The position numbers and the translations under genes were made by a program. Source: JBQCDV01 sp051960855 (lineage in GTDB: Bacteria; Actinomycetota; Actinomycetes; JAJZTN01). From it: DNA of 18,379 nt. Positions 1-6,764 of the stretch are shown here, piece by piece (position 1 is the stretch's first letter; each line of letters begins with the position of its first letter). The notes beneath the pieces were generated by a model. It ran no database searches, had not been told where the DNA came from, and was given only the letters and a program-made list of their open reading frames with translations. The DNA is taken from assembly GCA_051960855.1 (NCBI GenBank), contig JBQCDV010000046.1, forward strand, positions 1-18,379. Reading direction: 5' to 3'.

Positions 1-1
1 C

Positions 2-112
2 CCGCTGGTCGGTGAGCTGGCCGGCGACGGATTCCCCGTCGCGGTGACCTGTCGGGTCCTGAACCTTCCTCGCTCCACCTACTACGACCGGGCAAGCCGA
101 CCTGTCTCGAGC
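2..112 (+). pseudogene. IS3-family transposase orfB, N-terminal fragment
   Basis: Frame 2 from the window start reads without a start codon through residues resembling the N-terminus of IS3-family OrfB (PLVGELAGDGFPVAVTCRVL, then LPRSTYYDRASRP). This is the helical region that precedes the DDE integrase core. The similarity fades at about position 105 to 115, and the frame closes soon after in sequence belonging to the neighbouring IS1634-type fragment. No catalytic domain is present, so it is a scrap rather than a gene. It begins at the window edge, so its 5' part may lie outside. The family call rests on pattern recognition of the VTCRVL...YY motif. Confidence 0.6.
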
Positions 113-146
113 AGGGCAGCCACTGACCTGACTTCGGACATTGGGC

Positions 147-448
147 TTAGTGCCTGGCCGGCCCTCGTGTGAGGGCGTTGATGAGGGCTTGTTGCTGGGG
201 TGGGATCTCGGCGGGGAAGGTTTGTACGGCACCGTTGATCGACAACGTGGCTGAGCGCAGTGGCCGTAGCTCGCGGATGACTTTGCGGATGGCTAGGCCG
301 GTGAGGGATTGGACCTCGCGGCTGACGGCGAGAGCGGTGAACACGATGGTGAGGTGGGCTTCGATGGCCTCGCGCTTGTGGTGAAACATCGGAGGGGCCC
401 GCAAGTCGGTCTTCGACATCCGGAACGAGGCTTCGACGTGCCAGAGGT
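147..448 (-). pseudogene. IS1634-type (IS4-like DDE) transposase, C-terminal fragment
   Basis: The minus strand encodes about 100 residues ending at a TAA at 147. They include LWHVEASFRMSKTDLRAPPM, then FHHKREAIEAHLTIVF and TALAVSREVQSLTG. This is the C-terminal end of a DDE transposase of the IS1634 type, in which the last catalytic Glu sits in the W-x-VE-x-SFR motif. Everything upstream of that motif is missing: the frame runs directly into the terminal inverted repeat of the IS3 element at 449. The frame stays open for 1.4 kb beyond this point, but only as antisense of the IS3 and IS110 genes, which has no transposase character. The fragment cannot encode a working enzyme. Confidence 0.7.
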
Positions 449-463
449 TGAAGCGCCCCAGGT
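449..463 (+). repeat. IS3 left terminal inverted repeat
   Basis: TGAAGCGCCCCAGGT is exactly the reverse complement of 3213-3227. It begins with TGA, typical of this group of IS3 elements. Confidence 0.85.
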
Positions 464-501
464 TTGATGCCGCCTCTTTCTGAGTACAGGAGGATGACGT
501 C

Positions 502-813
502 ATGCCGAAGAGGATCAATCCCGAGGTGAAGGCTCGGGCGGTGCGGTTGGTCAATGACCACCGCGGTGAGTACCCGTCGGTGACCGCGGCCGCGGAGGCG
601 GTGGCCAAGCAGCTGGGGCTGGGCCGGGAGACGGTGCGCCGGTGGGTGGTGCAGGCCGAGGTCGACGGCGGCCGCCGAGACGGTGTGACCAGCGTGGAGC
701 TGGAGGAGATCCGCCGGTTGAAGGTGGAGAACCGCCGGCTGCGGGAGGACGTGGCGATCCTGAAGGCGGCCACAACTTTCTTCGCGGGGGAACTCGACCC
801 CCGCAATCGCTGA
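502..813 (+). CDS. IS3-family transposase OrfA (helix-turn-helix protein)
   Basis: This 103-residue protein is the DNA-binding first ORF of the IS3 element. Residues 1-55 form the HTH_Tnp_1 fold (MPKRINPEVKARAVRLV... then GLGRETVRRWVVQAEVD). Residues 65-95 form a heptad-like leucine-zipper segment (VELEEIRRLKVENRRLREDV, then AILKAATTFFAGELD). The start at 502 is supported by AGGAGG at 489-494, eight bases upstream. In IS3 elements OrfA alone represses, and a -1 ribosomal frameshift near its end produces the OrfAB transposase. Here orfB is open in the -1 frame across the orfA terminus, consistent with that mechanism. The gene is intact, but its partner orfB is interrupted, so no OrfAB can be made from this copy. 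Confidence 0.85.
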   Translation: MPKRINPEVKARAVRLVNDHRGEYPSVTAAAEAVAKQLGLGRETVRRWVVQAEVDGGRRDGVTSVELEEIRRLKVENRRLREDVAILKAATTFFAGELDPRNR

Positions 814-815
814 TC

Positions 816-1559
816 ATGGCGTTCATCGACACCATGAGAAGCCAGGGGCACGCGGTCGAGTCGGTCTGTCGGGTGCTGCGCGAGCAGGGCTGTCAGATCG
901 CCGCGCGCACCTACCGGCTGTGGCGGCAGGCCAACCGGCCGGTGGCTGAGCGCACCGTCACTGACGCCCTGGTCGTCGACGCGGTGCGGGAGCTGGCCTG
1001 GACCCTCGATGAGCGCACCGGCGCCCGCCGGCTGACCCCGGAGGGGCTCTACGGGAGGCGGAAGATGACCGCGCTGGTGCGCCGCCACCGGCTCCCCGAC
1101 GCATCGGCCGGCAGCATCGACCGTGCGATGCGGCTGCTCGGGCTGTCCGGGGTCCGCCGCGACAAGCGGGTCCGGACCACGATCCCGGCCGAGGACGGCC
1201 GACGCGCCAGGGACCTGCTCGACCGCGACTTCACCGCCCCGGCGCCCAACCGGGTCTGGGTCAGCGACTTCACCTATGTGCGGACCTGGACTGGCTGGAC
1301 CTATGTGGCGTTCATCGTCGACGTGTTCGCTCAGCGGATCGTGGGCTGGCAGGCCTGCACCGGCAAGGATGTCGAGCTGGTCATGACCCCGCTGCGGATG
1401 GCGGTATGGCAACGCGACCGCGAGGGCCACCCCATCGCTGATGGGGAGTTGATCTGCCACGCCGACGCCGGGTCGCAATACACCAGCCTGAGGTACACCG
1501 AGCACCTTGCACTCGAGCAGATCCAGCCCTCGATCGGCTCGGTCGACGACGCCTACGAC
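816..1559 (+). pseudogene. IS3-family transposase OrfB, 5' part (interrupted by IS110)
   Basis: This is the integrase-domain ORF of the IS3 element, beginning at ATG 816 just after the orfA stop and open in the -1 frame well upstream. It reads MAFIDTMRSQGHAVESVCRV, then an HTH_21-like segment, then the rve core: WVSDFTYV holds the first catalytic Asp and CHADAGSQYTS the second (the common form is HSDxGSQY). The frame is good up to GSVDDAYD at 1559, where the IS110 element begins. The codons beyond that point in this frame are non-homologous read-through. The rest of the protein, with the catalytic Glu, resumes at 2973. Joining the two halves restores ...DAYD-NALMETING..., so the break is purely an insertion. 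Confidence 0.85.
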
Positions 1560-1604
1560 TGCGAGCATCCTGTCTGCGCCACCACCTGGGGTCTGACCCT
1601 TGCT

Positions 1605-1745
1605 TATGACCGGCCCTGCGGGTGCCTTCGCGTTGACGTGTCGGCCCTGGGTGGTGGCGTTCACCAGGCTGCTGGCCGGGTGGGCAGTGACCTGATAGGA
1701 GCCTGACTCGACCAGGGCCTCATCGCAGTCCTGTCCGCCCACTCC
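1605..1745 (+). ncRNA. Putative IS110 bridge RNA (target loop then donor loop)
   Basis: This is the non-coding left end of the IS110 element, where IS110-group (IS621-like) members encode their bridge RNA. Two stem-bounded loops can be drawn. The first loop is closed by CCGGCC 1610-1615 with GGCCGG 1674-1679, and by GGTG 1621-1624 with CACC 1662-1665. Inside it GGCGTT (1656-1661) is the complement of the right target flank AACGCC, and GCCTTCG (1624-1630) resembles the left flank GCCTACG. The second loop is closed by GTGGGC 1680-1685 with GCCCAC 1737-1742. Inside it ATAGGAGC (1695-1702) equals the element's right end (2962-2969), and TCGCAG (1723-1728) is the complement of the left end with core (1559-1564). 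An inner hairpin CCTG/CAGG spans 1702-1716. Exact RNA ends are unknown; no transcription evidence. Confidence 0.7.
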
Positions 1746-1800
1746 GGCCAGCGGAGCCATGGACAGCCCGCCCGGGAAGCGAGAGAGGATCCACAGCCCG

Positions 1801-2946
1801 ATGCCCAGCATGCAACTTCGCCGTGACGATGTCATCGTCGGCGTCGACACTCACAAGGACAACCACGTCGCGGTAGCGATCGACGGCCTTGGTGGCCGGC
1901 TCGGCGACATCATCGTGCCCACCACCATCGCCGGGTTCGAGGAGCTCCTGGCGTTCTGTCTGGCCTTCGTCGGGTCTGCCGGTCACCTGATCGGGTTCGG
2001 CGTCGAGGGCACCGGCTCCTACGGCGTCGGTCTGGCACGCTACCTGCGCAACCATGGCCACGATGTCCACGAGATCGCCCGTCCGGCACGGGCGGTAGAA
2101 CGCCGACTCGCAGGCAAGAACGACACTATCGACGCCGAGCACGCCGCCCGCCAACTGCTCGCTGGCCACGGACTGTCGACACCCAAGTCCGCCGACGGCG
2201 CGGTCGAGACGATCAGGCTGGTCAAGATCGCCTACGACGGTGCCGTTCAGGCTCGGACCACCGCGGTGATCACACTCAAGGCGACCCTTGCGACCGGCAG
2301 CGAAGCGCTGCGCGCGGAGTTGGAGAAGCTCACCGACCACAAGCTGATCACCGCATGCGCGGCCCTGGAAGGCCCGACCCCTCTGCCACCCGTGCGCCGT
2401 GGAGCGCCCGCTGTTGTCGTACCCGGCGACCCCGATGCCGCGATGCGGCACGTGCTGTCTTCGATGGCCCAGCGCTGGCTGGCGCTGCACGAGGAGGCCA
2501 AGGCACACGCCGCGTCACTGAAGGCGCTCACTGCGGCCGCTGCGCCCCAGCTCGTCGAGGCCGTCGGCGTCGGCTACGACACCGCGGCCCAGATGCTGAT
2601 CACCGCCGGCGACAACACCAACCGGATCAAGTCCGAGGCAGCGTTCGCCAAGATGTGCGGCGCATGCCCGATCCCGGCCGGATCAGGCAAGACCAACAAC
2701 CGACACCGCCTGTACCGCGGCGGGAACCGCCAAGCCAACGCCGCGCTTTACCGGGTCGTCATCGTGCGCATGCGCTGGCACCAGCCGACGATCGACTACG
2801 TAGCCCGCCGCACAGCTGAGGGCATGTCGAAGCGAGAGATCATCCGATGCCTGAAGCGCTACCTCGCTCGCGAGCTCTTCCGTCTCCTACCAGCACCTGA
2901 CACCGGCGCCAACCCGATCGAAGGGAAGCTCCAAATCGCGGCCTGA
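1801..2946 (+). CDS. IS110-family transposase (bridge-RNA-guided recombinase)
   Basis: From ATG 1801 the protein has 381 residues, a normal IS110 length. The N-terminal RuvC-like DEDD domain shows D16 in VGVDTHKD, E69 in GVEGTGSYG, and D108 and D111 in KNDTIDAEHAA. A variable coiled-coil linker follows (about 160-245). The C-terminal Transposase_20 domain contains LVEAVGVGYDTAAQML and PIPAGSGKTNNRHRLYRGG, where S295 is the likely catalytic serine. All expected catalytic residues are present. An upstream in-frame ATG at 1759 would add 14 residues (MDSPPGKRERIHSP) without family character; AGAGAGGA lies 11 bases before 1801, so I prefer 1801. The gene follows the putative bridge RNA directly, and both could come from one transcript. 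Confidence 0.9.
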   Translation: MPSMQLRRDDVIVGVDTHKDNHVAVAIDGLGGRLGDIIVPTTIAGFEELLAFCLAFVGSAGHLIGFGVEGTGSYGVGLARYLRNHGHDVHEIARPARAVERRLAGKNDTIDAEHAARQLLAGHGLSTPKSADGAVETIRLVKIAYDGAVQARTTAVITLKATLATGSEALRAELEKLTDHKLITACAALEGPTPLPPVRRGAPAVVVPGDPDAAMRHVLSSMAQRWLALHEEAKAHAASLKALTAAAAPQLVEAVGVGYDTAAQMLITAGDNTNRIKSEAAFAKMCGACPIPAGSGKTNNRHRLYRGGNRQANAALYRVVIVRMRWHQPTIDYVARRTAEGMSKREIIRCLKRYLARELFRLLPAPDTGANPIEGKLQIAA

Positions 2947-2972
2947 TCGACTTGACGATCTATAGGAGCATC

Positions 2973-3200
2973 AACGCCCTCATGGAGACGATCAACGGCC
3001 TCTACAAGGCCGAATGCATCCGCACCACCGTCTTCCACGACGGGCCCTACAAGACCCTCGCCGACGTCGAGTACGCCACCGCCGGCTGGGTCGACTGGTA
3101 CAACAACAGACGCCTGCACTCCACCCTCGGCATGATCCCGCCCGTGGAGTACGAGCACGACCACTACGCGACCCTCAACCGAGAGCCGCAACCCGCATGA
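2973..3200 (+). pseudogene. IS3-family transposase OrfB, 3' part
   Basis: This is the remainder of the orfB interrupted at 1559. It reads NALMETINGLYKAECIRTTV, then DVEYATAGWVDWYNNRRLHS and TLGMIPPVEYEHDHYATL, ending at TGA 3198-3200. The Glu of METING is the third acidic residue of the DDE triad. The W-N-rich VDWYNNRRLHSTLG motif is the standard C-terminus of IS3 integrases. An apparent start at 2952 lies in IS110 sequence and is artefactual. On its own this fragment has no activity. Confidence 0.85.
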
Positions 3201-3212
3201 GAGCGGCAACGG

Positions 3213-3227
3213 ACCTGGGGCGCTTCA
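3213..3227 (+). repeat. IS3 right terminal inverted repeat
   Basis: ACCTGGGGCGCTTCA is the perfect reverse complement of 449-463. Read on the minus strand it begins TGA and supplies the stop codon of the truncated IS256 transposase next to it. Confidence 0.85.
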
Positions 3228-4262
3228 TTCTTTGTTGAGGCGTTCGGCGGGGTTGTTCGACCAGATCTGGGTCCAGACGTCTTTGGGGAAAGCGGTGAAG
3301 GCGAGGATGTCCTCGCGGGCGGCGGCGAGGTGCTCGGCGACGGCGGGCAGCTTCTCGGTGACGTAGTCGATGAGCCGGTTGAACTGGGCGTGCACGGCGG
3401 CGGTGTCGGGCTGGTTGTAGACCGAGTGCAGCATCGCCTTCACCGCTGGCCACATCGACTTGGGGCAGATGCTCATCAGGTTGGCGGCGTAGTGGGTGCG
3501 GCAGCGCTGCCAGGACGCCCCGGGCAGGTTGGCTGCGATCGCTTCCCGCAGACCGGGGTGGGCATCGGAGGTGACCAGCCGGACTCCGGCCAGGCCGCGG
3601 GCGACCAAATCGGCGAGGAACTCGTTCCATGCCGGGCCGGTCTCGCTGGTCGCGACCCGCATGCCGAGGACCTCGCGGTGCCCGTCGGCGTTGACGCCGG
3701 TGGCGATCAGCACGACGGCGTTGACCACCCGCCCGCCCTCGCGGACCTTCATCGTCAACGCATCCGCGGCTAGGAACGTGAACGGCCCGGCCGGCCCCAG
3801 CGGGCGGTGGCGGAAGTCAGCGACCATCGCGTCGAGGTCGGCGATCCGCGAGACGTGAGACTTGCTCAGCGAGTCGATCCCGAGGGTCTTGACCAGCTTG
3901 TCCATCCGGCGGGTGGACACCCCGGCGAGGTAGCAGTCGGCGACCACGGTGATCAACGCCGACTCGGCCCGCTTGCGCCGCTCGAGCAGCCATTCTGGGA
4001 AGTAGGTGCCCTTGCGCAGCTTGGGCACGGCGATGTCCAGGGTTCCCACGCGGGTGTCGAGGTCGCGTTGGCGGTAGCCGTTTCGCTGGGCCACCCGCGA
4101 CGGGTCGGGCCGGCCCCACTCCGCGCCGGCGACCGAGTCAGCCTCGGCCGACAGCAGGGTGTTGATCACGCCCTGCAGCAGCGTGCGCATCAGATCCGGA
4201 GAGGCTTCGCACAAGGCGTCGCTGAGCAGCCCGGCAGGGTCGATGATGTGTGGTGCGGTCAT
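3225..4262 (-). pseudogene. IS256-family (mutator-type) transposase, C-terminally truncated
   Basis: A 345-residue open frame starts at ATG 4262 and matches the Transposase_mut family. The N-terminal region includes DLMRTLLQGVINTLLSAEAD and NGYRQRDLDTRVGTLDIAVP. Catalytic positions are D167 (AADALTMKV), D233 (VTSDAHPGL) and E340 (NPAERLNKE), and the C/H-rich CRTHYAANLMS lies between. Full-length members run to about 400-420 residues, so about 60-70 C-terminal residues are missing. The break is exact: genuine sequence ends at NKE, and the TGA that follows is the first three bases of the IS3 terminal repeat. The catalytic triad survives, but loss of the C-terminus makes activity doubtful. The upstream 140 bp (4263-4405) would be the intact outer end of this element. 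Confidence 0.88.
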
Positions 4263-4405
4263 CGTGGGACTCCGTTCGACAGTGCTGTGGAAGGTTCACT
4301 CGAAGGATCACGCGGTGACCGCGCCCACGTTCACGACCAACACGGCGTCGACGACAGCGGCCCGGCTCCCTGCGCTACACCACTATCGGGGACTCAACTC
4401 GTCCC
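3228..4405 (-). mobile_element. IS256-family element, one end deleted
   Basis: The remnant consists of the truncated transposase plus its upstream non-coding end. Near 4375-4400 lies TACACCACTATCGGGGACTC, which resembles the outer ends of actinobacterial IS256 elements. The opposite end was lost at the IS3 junction, so the inverted repeat cannot be checked within the window and the boundary at about 4405 is approximate. Confidence 0.5.
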
Positions 4406-4456
4406 GATCTGCGGCATTTAATCAGCAGGGCATCGACTAAGCGCAACTCCGACGCC

Positions 4457-4485
4457 TTGACTACTACGACGCACGCCCCTACCTT
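4457..4485 (+). promoter_or_regulatory. Possible sigma-A-like promoter for the protease
   Basis: TTGACT (4457-4462) and TACCTT (4480-4485) are separated by 17 bases and lie about 35 bases upstream of the protease start at 4521. It is the best promoter-like pair in the stretch between the IS256 end and the protease. No experimental support. Confidence 0.4.
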
Positions 4486-4520
4486 CGGTGAAACAGCGGT
4501 CCGCCGGAGGGGGAACCATC

Positions 4521-5711
4521 ATGTCAAGAAGGATCTTTCGTAGGATGCGGATTCCGCTCGTCGGGACAGCAGCGATTCTTATCGCGCGTTCTCAGCAAGC
4601 GCGAGCTCGCCGACCGCATCCTTCGCCGCCACTCAGGGATACGACGTTGATATCAACCTCAACCTGGCGGCACAGGACGTGGCCCAATCTATCTTGAACA
4701 AGTTGGGCGGCCCTTCGAGGATGGCTGCCGCAGCCCCAGGGTTCGCCGGCATGCGTATCACGTCAACAGGTGTTGAGGTTGATTACGCCGGGCAGCCCTC
4801 CACGGCGCTCCTGTCCTCGCTGGGCGGGTACGGAGTTCCGGTCTTATTACGACGTCGTGGCAAACTCCGAGGCGGCCCTGGATGCCCTCGTATCTCGCAT
4901 CCGCGACGACCGACCAACCTGGCTGGAGAAGGGCGTCGATCTCAACTCGTGGGGACCAGACCCTGCGACAAACACCGTGCTGATCCGTCTTGCATCGTAC
5001 AATGACGACGCCGCACGCGACTTGTCCGCCGCTTACGGAGCAAGCCTCGTGACCGTCGATCCCGAATCCGCAGGAGAAAACAGCGCAAGCGGTCGCACCG
5101 ACGATACACCCACAGACTGGTGGGGAGCCGATTACATCGTGGCACAAAACGCGAGTTCCCCGAGTTGCACCACCTGGTTCAGTCTGCACGATGCAGCTGG
5201 CGGCGAGTATGTTGCAACCGCTGGGCATTGCGGCACCCACACCTGGGTGAACAACAGCCATGTAGTAGGCACGACAAGTGTGCGTATCTTTGGGAACTAC
5301 GGGGTAGATGCGGAGATAATGCCGGTCTCCTACAGCGACGGATATGTCTGGAGTGACCCCGCCACTGCGGAGCGTCGCGTCGCCGGGCAGGCCTCCCATG
5401 TCGTAGGAGGCATCGTGTGCACGGACGGATACAAGGACCTCGAGGAGTGCGGGGTTCGCATCGACCAAGTCAACAGCGATTACTGCTATGACAGCCAGTG
5501 CACGCATGGGAGTACGATCGGTCATCAAGTCAATGGTTTCTCGGCTTTCACACCCGGCGATAGTCGCGGCCCGGTCTACGCGGTGCGCTCGGACGGAGGG
5601 GCGACGGCCCATGGCATGCTCATTGCACACGGCTCTGACAATGCACATGGAGCATGGACGCCCGTCAGCCCTATTCTCTACGCATTCAGTCTTTCCCTAA
5701 CGACGCGGTGA
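4521..5711 (+). pseudogene. Secreted S1-family serine protease (alpha-lytic-like), frameshifted
   Basis: ATG 4521 follows a strong GGAGGGGG site and starts a signal peptide (MSRRIFRRMRIPLVGTAAIL). The reading then changes frame at about 4588, where FSASASSPTASFAATQGYDV continues, and again at about 4840, where YYDVVANSEAALDALVSRIR begins. At least two small indels are therefore needed to read it through. The pro-domain (about 4620-5080) precedes a chymotrypsin-fold domain. His is in ATAGHCG (codon 5226-5228), Asp in YGVDAEI (5307-5309) and Ser in PGDSRGP (5562-5564). The canonical motif is GDSGGP; the Gly to Arg change at 5565-5567 affects the site next to the nucleophile. A Cys precedes the His motif (SPSCTTW...GHC), as in the family. 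Lower GC than the housekeeping half suggests acquired DNA. It could be a sequencing-error-damaged gene, but the GDSRGP change argues for real decay. Confidence 0.75.
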
Positions 5712-5716
5712 GCAAC

Positions 5717-6187
5717 ATGGGCAGACCGGCGCGCGCGTCCTCCTGGAGTCTCGCGATTTTGCTGCCGACGTTCCTCGTCACCGGCTGCAGCCAAGGGGCG
5801 CCGGGCAAACTGCAGGAGCTACCCGCGACCCCATTCCCGGTGAGAACGCTGCCGTCCTCGAGCCAGGCAGGACTGATCAGTATGCCTTGGCGCCAAGTGC
5901 CGCAGCCGCACCTGGACGACCGCCACCTCCTGGTTTCGTTCGCGGCCGGCGACGGCGACTGCACCCGGCATGTGGGCTTCTCGGTCACCGAGACCACACA
6001 GTCCGTTTCTATCGCCGCTCTCAGCAAGTACCGGCCACCAGCGCAAGGATGCGCCGACATGTCCGTCGTCGGCTTTGGCATTGTCACGCTACATTCCCCT
6101 CTCGCCACGCGGCATCTGACCCATCGCGCCGTTGATCCCCGCTGGTCCAACATGGCGCGGGATCTGCCGTCAGTTGCTCCGCGCTAA
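5717..6187 (+). CDS. Putative lipoprotein of unknown function
   Basis: The 156-residue frame from ATG 5717 begins MGRPARASSWSLAILLPTFL followed by VTGCSQG. This is a classic lipoprotein signal with lipobox LVTGC, so Cys24 would be acylated and the protein anchored outside the membrane. An alternative GTG at 5708 overlaps the protease stop as GTGA, so the two genes are probably translationally coupled. The mature part has two more Cys (GDGDCTRHVGF and AQGCADM), perhaps a disulphide. It also has Pro-rich stretches and no domain I recognise. A role as a partner or inhibitor of the adjacent secreted protease is possible but only inferred from position. Unlike the protease, its frame shows no obvious disruption. 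Confidence 0.6.
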   Translation: MGRPARASSWSLAILLPTFLVTGCSQGAPGKLQELPATPFPVRTLPSSSQAGLISMPWRQVPQPHLDDRHLLVSFAAGDGDCTRHVGFSVTETTQSVSIAALSKYRPPAQGCADMSVVGFGIVTLHSPLATRHLTHRAVDPRWSNMARDLPSVAPR

Positions 6188-6190
6188 CCG

Positions 6191-6469
6191 ATGGCGCCCC
6201 GATCGGCTGCCACCCTTCAAACCGTCGCACACGGCCGGTGGACGCTGTGGAAGCCGCCACGTTGTCGAACGCGTTCGCGTCGGTGGTTCCGCCTGCCAGA
6301 TCAGGAGGCTGAGGAGGTCGGCCTCGAGGTGCTCCTCCACGACCTCACGCAGGAGTCGCATGAGCGGTTGCTGGGTCCGGACACGAAGGCGCAGATCAGC
6401 GCATCGCTGACAAAGCTCCTCTGTCACACCTCGCCGCGTGCCGACAACGCCGCGGGCCGGAGTCGATGA
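6191..6469 (+). CDS. Unidentified small coding remnant (part A)
   Basis: The later half of this frame has coding-like codon use, with G or C in most third positions: LPDQEAEEVGLEVLLHDLTQ, ESHERLLGPDTKAQISASLT, then KLLCHTSPRADNAAGRSR. The first 35 residues from ATG 6191 look less coding. A different frame (VDAVEAATLSNAFASVVPP, ending TGA at about 6310) looks better there, so a frameshift or gene junction near 6305 is likely. AGGAGG at about 6313 precedes a GTG at about 6330 as an alternative start. The stop overlaps the next ATG as ATGA. I recognise no family; it may be the tail of a gene whose front was lost. Confidence 0.35.
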   Translation: MAPRSAATLQTVAHGRWTLWKPPRCRTRSRRWFRLPDQEAEEVGLEVLLHDLTQESHERLLGPDTKAQISASLTKLLCHTSPRADNAAGRSR

Positions 6470-6657
6470 GTCTGGCTCGTCTGTGGGTGATGCTCATCGC
6501 CACTTACCAGGACCTACGAATCCTCGAGGCCGACAGCCTGCGTGATGTGCCCACGCGACATGACGCCCTGAGTTCGGCTTCTAAGTTTGGCGGATCTGGG
6601 CCAATGTCGGTGACAGATCGTGACGGCCCTGCCCTGGGGGCTGACCGGTACCCCTGA
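6466..6657 (+). CDS. Unidentified small coding remnant (part B), IS-truncated
   Basis: ATG 6466 overlaps the preceding stop (ATGA) and is preceded by GGAG, which suggests translational coupling. It reads MSLARLWVMLIATYQDLRIL, EADSLRDVPTRHDALSSASK, and then runs into DNA that looks like an IS3 end (from about 6585, AAGTTTGGCGGATCTGGG). Only about 40 residues are likely native; the rest of the 63-residue frame is IS sequence. The product is not recognisable. Confidence 0.3.
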   Translation: MSLARLWVMLIATYQDLRILEADSLRDVPTRHDALSSASKFGGSGPMSVTDRDGPALGADRYP

Positions 6658-6658
6658 A

Positions 6659-6711
6659 GGATCCAGAGTTGTCGTTGAATGCTGCGGTCAAGCGTGTCGG
6701 TGAGCGTGTCG
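6659..6711 (+). repeat. Stray 53-nt piece of IS3 orfA, inverted copy at 9756-9808
   Basis: This stretch encodes DPELSLNAAVKRVGERV and matches, with about four to five mismatches, the reverse complement of 9756-9808 inside the IS3 orfA remnant. It is an isolated scrap with no surrounding orfA sequence, so it marks a past IS3 copy or a recombination junction. Confidence 0.65.
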
Positions 6712-6764
6712 CGCGCCAGACTTTCTGGCAGGGCTGTTGACAGTCCTGAAGGAGAATCTGAACT

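Larger units (their letters stand above)
1560..2972 (+). mobile_element. Complete IS110-family element inserted in IS3 orfB
   Basis: Comparing the two halves of the interrupted orfB fixes the ends. IS3 sequence stops after GCCTACGAC (1551-1559) and resumes at AACGCCCTC (2973). The 1413-bp insert has no terminal inverted repeats and no target duplication beyond one or two shared bases, as expected for IS110 elements. These use a DEDD plus serine recombinase guided by a bridge RNA. The left 240 bp are non-coding and hold the putative bridge RNA; the transposase fills most of the rest. The junctions fit a 2-bp core read as CT on the left (1559-1560) and CA on the right (2972-2973), as if a donor core CT met a target core CA. 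Everything an IS110 needs appears present, so it may be active. Confidence 0.85.
449..3227 (+). mobile_element. IS3-family insertion sequence, interrupted by an IS110 element
   Basis: The element is bounded by 15-bp perfect terminal inverted repeats, TGAAGCGCCCCAGGT at 449-463 and its reverse complement at 3213-3227; similarity continues weakly inward (TTGATGCCG against CCGTTGCCG). Inside are orfA (502-813) and orfB in the -1 frame (816-1559 plus 2973-3200), the normal IS3 arrangement. Removing the 1413-bp IS110 insertion leaves an element of about 1.37 kb, a usual IS3 size. The flanks differ: an IS1634-type fragment lies on the left and an IS256 transposase on the right. I see no 3-4 bp target duplication (left flank ends GGT, right flank starts TTC), so the locus has been rearranged since insertion. 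Confidence 0.85.

Noticed and set aside
449..1850. A 567-codon minus-strand open frame extending the IS1634-type C-terminus across the IS3 and IS110 DNA
   Set aside because: Only the part below 449 has transposase motifs. The rest is antisense of orfA, orfB and the IS110 left end, with low-complexity Pro/Gly/Arg composition typical of high-GC shadow frames.
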